Assembly: GCA_018815145.1 (NCBI GenBank)
Contig: JAHIYL010000127.1
Location: forward strand, 1-13,517
Length of the DNA stretch: 13,517 nucleotides
Source: Nanobdellota archaeon
GTDB lineage: Archaea; Nanobdellota; Nanobdellia; Woesearchaeales; GW2011-AR15
Direction: 5' to 3'
Part shown: positions 5,907-11,746 of the stretch, piece by piece
Position numbering within the stretch: the stretch's first letter is position 1
Layout of the letters: each line of letters opens with the position of its first letter
Translations under genes and position numbers: made by a program
The notes under the pieces: model-generated
What the model saw: only the letters and a program-made list of their open reading frames with translations
Database searches by the model: none
What the model was told of the DNA's origin: nothing

Positions 5907-8756
5907 ATGATCAACCCAGAAAAATTACAGGAAAAATGGAACAAGAGATGGGATGATGCCAAAATATTTGAGGCAACACCAAAAAAAGGACAGAAGAAAT
6001 TCTTTGGCACTTTCCCTTATCCCTACATAAACCTATACCCTCATATAGGGCATTTCTATTCACTCATGAAACTGGAGGCTCTTCATAGGTATAAGAGGAT
6101 GCAGGGGCACAATGTGCTGTATGCACAGGGCTGGCATGCAACAGGAAGCCCGATGGTGAATGCTGCACAGAGAGTCAAAGAGGGCGAAGAGAAGCAGATA
6201 AACATATTGAAAGATATGGGTTTTCCTGATGAGGATATCCCTAAGTTCGAAGATCCATTGCATTGGATAAAAGTCTTTTCAAAGGGCTGGGAAAATGATC
6301 TGAAAGAAGCGGGCTGCTCAATAGATTGGAGAAGGAATTTTCATACTACATCACTTAATCCGCATTATAATAAGTTCATCAAATGGCAGTTCAGGCTTCT
6401 CAAAGAAAAGGGGTTTGTGAAAAAAGGGAAAAAACCTGTTGTGTGGTGCGAGAAATGCAATTCTGCAATCGGCGATCATTCAAGGGTAGCCGGGGAAGGT
6501 GAAACACCCCAGGAATTTACTTTACTTAAATTCAAGTTTGAAGATTCTTATTTGATAGCTGCAACACTTAGACCTGAAACTGTTTATGGGCAGACCAATA
6601 TGTGGGTAGACCCAAAAGAAGAATATGTGAAAGCAAAAGTCAAATCCCCAACAATGGATGAAGAATCTTGGATATTAAGTAAAGAGGCCGTTGAAAAACT
6701 TAAATTACAGAATAAGGATGTTGAAGTCACAGGAACAATCAACGGAAGTGAGATGATAGGAAAATATTGTATTGCTCCGGCAATAGACCGTAAAATAATT
6801 ATCTTGCCTTCTTATTTTTGTGATTCCAATATAGGATCTGGATTAGTCACTTCAGTTCCCAGTCATGCACCTTTTGATTGGATGGGTATTTATGATTTGC
6901 AGCAAGATAAAAGTGAATGTGAAAAATGGGGATTAGACTGGGAAGAAATTCTGAAAATAAAACCAATTGCCCTTATAGAACTTGAAGGATGGGGAGAACA
7001 TCCTGCAATAGAGATATGTGAAAAATATAAAATCAAAAATCAGAAAGAATTTGAAAAACTTGAGAAAGCAAAAAAAGTAATTTACAAGGCTGAACACTTT
7101 AGTGGAAAAATGAATGAGGTTACAGGGAAATATAAAGGCATGACAGTAGAGGAAGCTAAAGAAAAAGTCAAAGAAAATCTAATAAAAAATGGGGATGCAG
7201 ATATCATGTACGAACCCACAGGAAAAGTAGTCTGCAGATGCCTGACTGAGGCAAAGATAAAGATAGTTTCAGATCAATGGTTCCTGACTTATGGGGATAA
7301 AAAATGGAAAAAGACAGCCCATGAGGCTCTGGACTCTATGAAGTTATATCCTGAAAAAGTCAGGGCGCAGTTTGAGTATGTCCTGGACTGGTTGAATGAC
7401 TGGGCATGCACACATGAATCTGAGAGCGAGCTTGGTACACATCTTCCATGGGATACATCATGGGTAATAGAATCTTTGTCTGATTCTACAATCTATATGG
7501 CTTATTATACAATTGCCCACAGGATAAAAGACATTGATCCGGATAAGATCGATGATAAGTTCTTTGACTATGTTTTTCTTGGAAAAGGAGCCAAGAAAGA
7601 GATAGATATTGATGGGAAATTGCTTGATGAGCTTCATGAAGAATTTGATTACTGGTATCCGATGGATTACAGGACAAGCGGAAAAGACCTTATCCAGAAC
7701 CATATGAGCTTTTCAATATTCAACCACTGTGCAATATTTCCGAAAAAGCACTGGCCAAGAGCATTCGGCCTGAACGGGTGGGTGACTGTTGACGGCAATA
7801 AGATGTCCAAGGCCCTTGGCAATGTCATCCCTGTAAGAAAGATGGTGACAGAGTTTGGATCAGATGCATCACGGCTTACTGTTCTTTCCGGCGGAGAAGG
7901 GCTTGATGATGCAAACTGGGACAGTGAGATGGCAAGGTCTCTCAAAGAAAAGCTCAATGGGATGTTGGAGTTTGCAGAAGCGCATCATGACAAGGGAATC
8001 GATGAGATGAGGGCGATTGATGAATGGATGGAAGCACAGATCGATGTCATTGTCAAAGAGACAACAGAGTCCTACGAGGAGATGCTCTTCAGGAGCGCGA
8101 TACAGAGGGCTTATTTTGATATCCAGCGCCATGTCAAGTGGTACATGAGAAGGACAAATGGCAAAGTGAACAAGAAGGTTATGAACCGGCTCATAGAAGC
8201 ACAATTGCTTTTGCTGGCACCAATCACACCGTTCATCTGTGAAGAGGCATGGGAGAAGATCGGCAAACAGGGATTCATCAGCACAGCAGAATGGCCGGAA
8301 TTCAAAAAAAATATTGATGTTGAGACAATTGCCCTTGAAAAAGTGATCGAAGAGACAATATCTGACATCAATTCTGTACTTAAGATAACCGGGATTGAAA
8401 AACCAAAGACCATCAAATTGATTGTTTCAGTAAAATGGAAATATGCGCTCTACAAGAAGCTGTCAGCTCTACTGGAGAAGACAAGGAATTTCTCTGACAT
8501 CATGAAAGAGATTATGAAAGATGATAATTTCAAGAAAGAGAGCAAGGCTGTGTCAGGCATAATCCAGAAGGCTATCAAGACTGGAAGTGTTCCGGTTGCA
8601 GCAGGCCAGGACAAAGAATTCAAGGCAGTCAGTGAAGCCAGGGATTTCTTTGAAAAAGAGTTTGGCTGCTCTGTGATTGTGGAAAAGGCTGAGAAATCAA
8701 AAGAGCAGAAGGCTGGCGCAGCACTGCCCGGGAAGGTCGGGGTTGTTGTTGGATAG
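5907..8756 (+). CDS. leuS: Leucyl-tRNA synthetase, archaeal type
   Basis: This 949-residue cytoplasmic class I enzyme attaches leucine to tRNA-Leu; the length is normal for the archaeal/eukaryotic form. The HIGH motif is at 46-49 and the KMSKS motif is KMSKA at 632-636. A zinc-knuckle pair C181/C184 (WCEKC ... GDHSR) marks the start of the CP1 insertion. The CP1 editing domain follows (TLRPETVYGQTNMW; SGLVTSVPSHAPFDW) and ends near C443-R-C445 and DQWFLTYGD. The anticodon-binding domain and the archaeal C-terminal extension complete it. ATG 5907 has AAGGTG 9 nt upstream. The part encoding CP1 (about 6500-7200) is clearly more AT-rich than the rest. Upstream lies a Leu-rich mini-ORF that may control it. 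Downstream is a hairpin and a convergent toxin gene. Confidence 0.97.
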   Translation: MINPEKLQEKWNKRWDDAKIFEATPKKGQKKFFGTFPYPYINLYPHIGHFYSLMKLEALHRYKRMQGHNVLYAQGWHATGSPMVNAAQRVKEGEEKQINILKDMGFPDEDIPKFEDPLHWIKVFSKGWENDLKEAGCSIDWRRNFHTTSLNPHYNKFIKWQFRLLKEKGFVKKGKKPVVWCEKCNSAIGDHSRVAGEGETPQEFTLLKFKFEDSYLIAATLRPETVYGQTNMWVDPKEEYVKAKVKSPTMDEESWILSKEAVEKLKLQNKDVEVTGTINGSEMIGKYCIAPAIDRKIIILPSYFCDSNIGSGLVTSVPSHAPFDWMGIYDLQQDKSECEKWGLDWEEILKIKPIALIELEGWGEHPAIEICEKYKIKNQKEFEKLEKAKKVIYKAEHFSGKMNEVTGKYKGMTVEEAKEKVKENLIKNGDADIMYEPTGKVVCRCLTEAKIKIVSDQWFLTYGDKKWKKTAHEALDSMKLYPEKVRAQFEYVLDWLNDWACTHESESELGTHLPWDTSWVIESLSDSTIYMAYYTIAHRIKDIDPDKIDDKFFDYVFLGKGAKKEIDIDGKLLDELHEEFDYWYPMDYRTSGKDLIQNHMSFSIFNHCAIFPKKHWPRAFGLNGWVTVDGNKMSKALGNVIPVRKMVTEFGSDASRLTVLSGGEGLDDANWDSEMARSLKEKLNGMLEFAEAHHDKGIDEMRAIDEWMEAQIDVIVKETTESYEEMLFRSAIQRAYFDIQRHVKWYMRRTNGKVNKKVMNRLIEAQLLLLAPITPFICEEAWEKIGKQGFISTAEWPEFKKNIDVETIALEKVIEETISDINSVLKITGIEKPKTIKLIVSVKWKYALYKKLSALLEKTRNFSDIMKEIMKDDNFKKESKAVSGIIQKAIKTGSVPVAAGQDKEFKAVSEARDFFEKEFGCSVIVEKAEKSKEQKAGAALPGKVGVVVG

Positions 8757-8767
8757 AATCTATTTTT

Positions 8768-8812
8768 GTTGAAATATGATTATTATACTTGTGTTTCAAC
8801 TAATTTTTTATT
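8768..8812 (+). terminator. Hairpin plus T-run after leuS
   Basis: GTTGAAA (8768-8774) pairs with TTTCAAC (8794-8800) across a 19-nt loop and is followed by TAATTTTTTATT. It lies between the convergent leuS and relE genes. Archaeal termination mainly needs the T-run; the stem may be secondary. Confidence 0.45.
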
Positions 8813-9056
8813 GTTCGTCTTTATGATAGATATCTAGAAAGATGAGTAAATTCTCTTGTTTGATATAAGAATAAGAAATCCGATACGGCGGGACATATAA
8901 TTCTCTTGTTCCCTTTCTTGCATATCGCATTGGTTTACCAATTTCTGGGTTTGAAACAATTTTTCTTATTTGTTTCTTAATCTTTTCTTTAAGAGAATTG
9001 TCTTTTATTTTTTCGATTATTTTGAGAAGTCCGGGTTCTCTTTTAATCTCTAACAT
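8808..9056 (-). CDS. RelE/ParE-superfamily toxin
   Basis: The 82-residue basic protein has the RelE-fold pattern: two N-terminal lysine-rich helices (residues about 8-33), then PEIGKPMRYARKGTRELYVPPYRISYSYI strands, and a C-terminal LDIYHKDEQ that matches the IxHRxE-type end of RelE toxins. RelE toxins cut mRNA on the ribosome, while ParE relatives block gyrase; the basic C-terminal His-Lys favours the RelE side, but this is not proof. Its ATG overlaps the last 7 nt of the AbrB-type antitoxin gene, giving coupled translation with the antitoxin made first. It is the last gene before the leuS terminator on the other strand. Confidence 0.85.
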   Translation of the reverse strand: MLEIKREPGLLKIIEKIKDNSLKEKIKKQIRKIVSNPEIGKPMRYARKGTRELYVPPYRISYSYIKQENLLIFLDIYHKDEQ

Positions 9057-9319
9057 TTTTCAAGTTCTACTAAAAAATCATCTTCAGATACAGATTCAAA
9101 TTCGCCATTCTCATATCTTTTCCATGCAGCTTCTGTTCGTTTTGCAGATTCCAAATCTTCTTCAAGGTTTTTATCAAGCTGACTTACCTTCTTAATTATC
9201 AATTGGTCATTATTTTTAATGATGAAAAGTTTTTCACCAACATCAAATTCAGTTCTTAAATCACTTGGAATAACTATCTGTCCTTTTGTGCTCATCTTGG
9301 TTATGCCTACATCAATCAT
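9050..9319 (-). CDS. AbrB/MazE-type antitoxin of the RelE toxin
   Basis: The 89-residue protein has an N-terminal SpoVT-AbrB swapped-hairpin DNA-binding domain (residues about 3-46: ITKMSTKGQIVIPSDLRTEFDVGEKLFII), which acts as a dimer. An acidic, probably flexible tail (about 50-89) would wrap the toxin. The frame is open to a TTG at 9331, but GGTGA at 9329-9325 sits exactly 5 nt before the ATG at 9319, which decides the start. A TATA-like ATTTATATTT and a GTAAGA/TCTTAC dyad lie just upstream, fitting autorepression. AbrB-type antitoxins paired with RelE-fold toxins are known (PrlF-YhaV). Confidence 0.85.
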   Translation of the reverse strand: MIDVGITKMSTKGQIVIPSDLRTEFDVGEKLFIIKNNDQLIIKKVSQLDKNLEEDLESAKRTEAAWKRYENGEFESVSEDDFLVELEKC

Positions 9320-9333
9320 AAAAATCACCAAAA

Positions 9334-9349
9334 GTAAGAAACGTCTTAC
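9334..9349. promoter_or_regulatory. Operator-like inverted repeat at the abrB-relE promoter
   Basis: GTAAGAAACGTCTTAC has perfect 6-bp arms and a 4-bp centre. It lies between the minus-strand TATA-like element (about 9360-9351) and the SD motif, where a bound AbrB dimer would block transcription. The half-site GTAAGA recurs in the repeats near 10240 and 10280. Confidence 0.5.
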
Positions 9350-9478
9350 AAAATATAAATTTATTGTTTTTGAGGGTATTCAATTCTCCTTTTCTATTGC
9401 CAATCTGTTGAAAAATGAGTATTATGGTTCAATTGAATTACAGTCATGTAAATGTGAAGAAAATGATACTTGCAATAA

Positions 9479-10045
9479 CTAGGTCTGCAAAAACATTTTT
9501 TTAATTTCAATCTCTTTTGTTATTTCATTGATTTTTGATTCAAATATGATTATGTGTTCAGGAAGGATTTGTACGATACCGGGGCTTACAATTTTTCCAC
9601 CATATTCATTCAAAAGGCCACCAGATTTGTTTTTCCCATTCAATAGATAATGCAGTTTTACCTTATCTTTTTTAGGAAGATGCTTTAGAGAATACTTTAT
9701 CTGGACTCTTGGTTCAAGTCCAAATTGCCTGCTGAAATTATTGCCTGTGATTATACTCTTGCCATTGAATAGGATGTTGTCTCTTGAAAAATTCGATGGA
9801 ATAAAGAAGGAATAATAATCGAATGAATGGATATGTATAGGTAAGTCTGAAAAAATTGAAAGCTGTTTTTTAATCTTTTGAGCTTCAATGAGTTGTTTTT
9901 TTACAGAAAACCTATTGAAGATTACTGCAATATCTATATCATTGGCTTTGCTTCCCTCTATGACTGAGGAACCGAACTGAACAATATCAATCACTTCTTT
10001 GTCATAGGATAACTTTTGTTTTTTTTGCCATAATTTTAGCATCAT
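9479..10045 (-). CDS. Nucleotidyltransferase-domain protein, N-terminus probably out of frame
   Basis: The 188-residue frame carries a minimal-nucleotidyltransferase (pol-beta) motif, FGSSVIEG ... NDIDIAVIF (G25-S26, D36, D38). A second conserved-looking part follows (FGLEPRVQIKYSLKHL, LLNGKNKSGGLLNEYGG, SPGIVQILPEH). Related proteins serve as antitoxins or as toxin NMP-transferases; which applies here is unknown. The first residues (MMLKLWQKKQ) are low-complexity and probably not authentic. Removing one A from the A8 run (10026-10019 on this strand) joins the upstream frame MSKDLAEAIRYDAKIMAKK directly to QKLSYDKEVIDIV, giving a convincing helix before the active-site motif. No SD motif or TATA box precedes the 10045 start, while a good TATA box lies before 10197. 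Confidence 0.7.
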   Translation of the reverse strand: MMLKLWQKKQKLSYDKEVIDIVQFGSSVIEGSKANDIDIAVIFNRFSVKKQLIEAQKIKKQLSIFSDLPIHIHSFDYYSFFIPSNFSRDNILFNGKSIITGNNFSRQFGLEPRVQIKYSLKHLPKKDKVKLHYLLNGKNKSGGLLNEYGGKIVSPGIVQILPEHIIIFESKINEITKEIEIKKMFLQT

Positions 10046-10197
10046 ATCTTATTGCCTCAGCAAGATCTTTTGACATAATGTGGATATAGCTGTCCTGATA
10101 GAATGGAAAGTCTTTGTCAATTAGGTCATAAATATCTGGAAATTTTTTGAGCAGTATAATATTCTTTTGCAGTCTTTACAAGGATTGTTCCTTTCAC
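10002..10197 (-). pseudogene. Displaced N-terminal part of the nucleotidyltransferase gene, or a small upstream gene
   Basis: Two short frames lie between a promoter-proximal GTG at 10197 and the nucleotidyltransferase. Frame 1 reads VKGTILVKTAKEYYTAQKISRYL and stops at 10126. Frame 2 (open from 10175 to the TGA at 10002) reads FPDIYDLIDKDFPFYQDSYI, then HIMSKDLAEAIRYDAKIMAKK. Deleting one A in the A6 run near 10140-10145 would join frame 1 to frame 2, and one A in the A8 run would join frame 2 to the nucleotidyltransferase. The amino-acid texture is coding-like in each. This could be one gene with two indels, or a separate antitoxin-like peptide followed by the enzyme. I recognise no domain in the upstream part. 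Confidence 0.45.
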
Positions 10198-10210
10198 AGA
10201 AATTGAAAAA

Positions 10211-10227
10211 GTATATTTATATTTAAA
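10211..10227 (-). promoter_or_regulatory. TATA box before the nucleotidyltransferase locus
   Basis: On the minus strand TTTAAATATAAATATAC begins 30 nt before the GTG at 10197. This marks a leaderless start there rather than at 10045. The first direct-repeat operator abuts it. Confidence 0.45.
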
Positions 10228-10228
10228 T

Positions 10229-10247
10229 TTTTCTAACCAGGTAAGAA
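10229..10247. repeat. Direct repeat copy 1, dyad-symmetric operator candidate
   Basis: TTTTCTAACCAGGTAAGAA recurs identically 40 bp away. Its core TTCTAACCAGGTAAGAA is nearly palindromic, with arms TTCTaACC and GGTaAGAA and one mismatched pair. It lies directly upstream of the minus-strand TATA box at 10227. Confidence 0.7.
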
Positions 10248-10268
10248 ATAAGTGCAAAAAGTAAGGGG

Positions 10269-10287
10269 TTTTCTAACCAGGTAAGAA
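10269..10287. repeat. Direct repeat copy 2, dyad-symmetric operator candidate
   Basis: This is an exact second copy of the 19-bp element. It starts 40 bp after the first, about four helical turns, so two bound dimers would face the same side of the DNA. It lies 18 bp before the plus-strand TATA box of the AbrB-PIN genes. Confidence 0.7.
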
Positions 10288-10304
10288 CAGATTATTTCAG
10301 ATAA

Positions 10305-10315
10305 TTTTATAAATA
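10305..10315 (+). promoter_or_regulatory. TATA box of the abrB-PIN operon
   Basis: TTTTATAAATA lies upstream of a predicted start near 10338, leaving about 20 nt of leader with GGTGA at 10349-10353. The inverted repeat at 10309-10332 overlaps it. Confidence 0.5.
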
Positions 10316-10332
10316 AGATGTATCTTATTTAT
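10309..10332. promoter_or_regulatory. Perfect 24-bp inverted repeat over the abrB-PIN promoter
   Basis: ATAAATAAGAT and its exact reverse complement ATCTTATTTAT flank a 2-bp centre. It overlaps the end of the TATA box and runs to just before the predicted transcription start, a classic position for autorepression by the encoded AbrB-type antitoxin. Confidence 0.6.
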
Positions 10333-10358
10333 CTTGTATATTGATAAGGGTGAAAAAA

Positions 10359-10619
10359 TTGGGAACTGAAGTAATAGATATGGGTAAAATAAGTTCGAGG
10401 GGCCAGGTTGCAATACCTTCGGAAATTAGAGAGAGAATGGGTTTGCATGAAGGTGAAAAAGTTTTGTTTGTTTTGACAGATGATACATTGGTGATGAAAA
10501 AAATAACTATGAAATCTTTTAATGAGATTACTCGGCCTTTGAAACAAAAAATTTCTGCATTGAAAGTAAAAGAAAGTGATGTGCCTGATATTATTCATAA
10601 TTTTCGAAAGAAAAAATGA
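10359..10619 (+). CDS. AbrB/MazE-type antitoxin of a PIN toxin
   Basis: The 86-residue protein has an N-terminal SpoVT-AbrB domain (residues about 4-47: MGKISSRGQVAIPSEIRERMGLHEGEKVLFVL) and a charged C-terminal tail for toxin binding. Start choice: the frame is open from a TTG at 10341 and has GTG 10350 and ATG 10380, but GGTGA at 10349-10353 sits exactly 5 nt before a TTG at 10359, the spacing seen in two other genes here, so a TTG start is preferred. Its stop overlaps the PIN start by 4 nt (ATGA), the usual antitoxin-toxin coupling. A perfect inverted repeat covers its promoter. It is distinct in sequence from the other AbrB protein 1 kb away. Confidence 0.85.
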   Translation: MGTEVIDMGKISSRGQVAIPSEIRERMGLHEGEKVLFVLTDDTLVMKKITMKSFNEITRPLKQKISALKVKESDVPDIIHNFRKKK

Positions 10620-10876
10620 GAGTAACGGTGGACACCAATGTGTTGATTTCAGCAACTTTTTGGAAAGGAGATTCATTCAAGATTATTGAAATGGCTGAAA
10701 AACAGGAAATTGAATTGGTTCTTTCTCAGGAAATACTAGATGAATATGAAGAAATATTGAAAAGAGATGAGATGCTATCAAAGGTTGTTGACAAGAATCT
10801 TAAGAGAAATGAAGTTGTGCAAAAAATTGAAAGAGTGATTATCTCTTCTTCTTTGCAATTTTCCACAGCAGGTTGA
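10616..10876 (+). pseudogene. PIN-domain toxin, truncated
   Basis: The 86-residue product begins as a PIN-family ribonuclease toxin: VDTNVLIS with D6, FWKGDSFKIIEMAE, and the LSQEILDEYEEIL helix with E43. PIN toxins of this kind usually have about 130-150 residues, with further acidic residues in a DPxDN segment and in TGDxxLL. Here homologous texture ends near residue 79 (ERVIISSS), and the last codons run into the 3' end of the convergent TrmB-like gene, which overlaps by 38 nt. The second half of the nuclease core is missing, so activity is unlikely. The junction near 10843-10855 looks like a deletion breakpoint. The antitoxin gene remains intact. Confidence 0.75.
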
Positions 10877-11579
10877 AGTGTTTCCTGAAGCTCTTTGCAA
10901 CTTCTTTGTTATGGATAAGAATTCCAATGGGATCATCAGTATCTGCGATGATTATGGCAACTTTGTCTCCATAGACCCTGTGTGAGGCACTGGCAAAATA
11001 TTCATTTGGAAGATATCTTATTTCAGAAAGAGGGGTCTTTGTGTATTGTTTTCCATATGCTTCTTCACTATAGATTAGTCTAATATGGATATTTTTTTTT
11101 TGTCTTGCTTCTCTGAAATGATGAAAATATGCTTTTAGGTTTGATTCTATCTCCTCACTAGGACCATATGCGACATAGTTCTCACCTGAGACAATGATGT
11201 CTTCAAATATTGTTTTGAGTCCCTGTCTTCCTTTGAAGTATTCCACTTCATGCTTGGTTTTTTTCACAGAATTTTCCATATTTAGAAGGTCAGGAAGGAT
11301 GTCTTTCAATTGTCTTTCTCTTTCCTGGAGAAGAGAATGAAGCTTGAGCGGATGTGCAGGTCTAAAGAATGTCACACCCTCTTTTGATATCTCGCTTGCA
11401 AGGCCTTTTTTTTCTAGCCGCTGAAAACAGCCATAGACAGTTGTCCTATGCATGTTGGTCTTTCTTGTTATGTCTTTTGCTGTGCCTCCGCCTTCTTTCA
11501 GGAGTTCGATGTAGATAATTGCTTCATTTCGGGTAAGACCTACCTTTTCCAGAGTCTTGATTTTGTTCAGATCGCTCAT
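10839..11579 (-). CDS. TrmB-family transcriptional regulator
   Basis: The 246-residue protein has an N-terminal winged helix of TrmB type (residues about 5-70: LEKVGLTRNEAIIYIELLKE, then AKDITRKTNMHRTTVYGCFQ as helix-turn-helix and the wing GVTFFRPAHP). A coiled-coil linker (about 75-100: LLQERERQLKDILPDLL) and a C-terminal effector-like domain (EVEYFKGRQGLKTIFEDI to the basic end) follow. TrmB proteins are archaeal regulators of sugar and central metabolism; the ligand here is unknown. The frame is open further upstream, but ATG 11579 is exactly 33 nt after TTTAAATATAAAA, and upstream residues are promoter DNA. A 22-bp palindrome abuts that TATA box. The gene is divergent from a two-gene operon that it may control. 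Confidence 0.85.
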   Translation of the reverse strand: MSDLNKIKTLEKVGLTRNEAIIYIELLKEGGGTAKDITRKTNMHRTTVYGCFQRLEKKGLASEISKEGVTFFRPAHPLKLHSLLQERERQLKDILPDLLNMENSVKKTKHEVEYFKGRQGLKTIFEDIIVSGENYVAYGPSEEIESNLKAYFHHFREARQKKNIHIRLIYSEEAYGKQYTKTPLSEIRYLPNEYFASASHRVYGDKVAIIIADTDDPIGILIHNKEVAKSFRKHFNLLWKIAKKKR

Positions 11580-11599
11580 TTTGAAACAAAAAAAACATG

Positions 11600-11612
11600 T
11601 TTTATATTTAAA
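11600..11612 (-). promoter_or_regulatory. TATA box of the TrmB-like gene
   Basis: TTTAAATATAAAA on the minus strand begins 33 nt before the ATG at 11579. It is the same 13-mer found before the leuS mini-ORF, at the same distance. Confidence 0.6.
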
Positions 11613-11634
11613 TGTTGTCATGTTCATGACAACA
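11613..11634. promoter_or_regulatory. Perfect 22-bp palindrome, operator candidate
   Basis: TGTTGTCATG and its exact reverse complement CATGACAACA flank a 2-bp TT centre. It abuts the upstream edge of the TATA box, where a bound regulator could act as activator or hinder TFB loading. It lies in the divergent region shared with the operon starting at 11747. Confidence 0.65.
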
Positions 11635-11691
11635 AGAGCATATAAATGGAAACGCACTCATCACCATCACAAAAATAGTTTTTTTCACCAC

Positions 11692-11745
11692 TATAAAATA
11701 AGTAAATTAAAAGGTTTAAAAAAAGTAAACTAAAAGGTTGAAAAT
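11692..11745 (+). repeat. TATA box plus 23-bp tandem near-repeat in the 5' leader
   Basis: TATAAAATA at 11692-11700 is the likely box of the 11747 gene. It is followed by two 23-bp units, 11700-11722 and 11723-11745, sharing AAGTAAAyTAAAAGGTTkAAAA with three differences. The second unit supplies the SD-like AAGGTTGA before the ATG, so the first holds a duplicate of it. Confidence 0.6.
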
Positions 11746-11746
11746 A

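Noticed and set aside
9219..9482. Plus-strand frame of 87 residues opposite and downstream of the first AbrB gene
   Set aside because: Mostly antisense to the antitoxin, has no promoter or SD motif, and shows no recognisable motif; the 9360-9478 gap holds no supported gene.
10229..10287. Two repeats as the start of a CRISPR array
   Set aside because: Only two copies with a 21-bp spacer, dyad symmetry, no cas genes, and placement between promoters fits operators better.
11580..11657. N-terminal extension of the TrmB-like frame
   Set aside because: It would translate the TATA box and palindrome, and family homology begins after ATG 11579.
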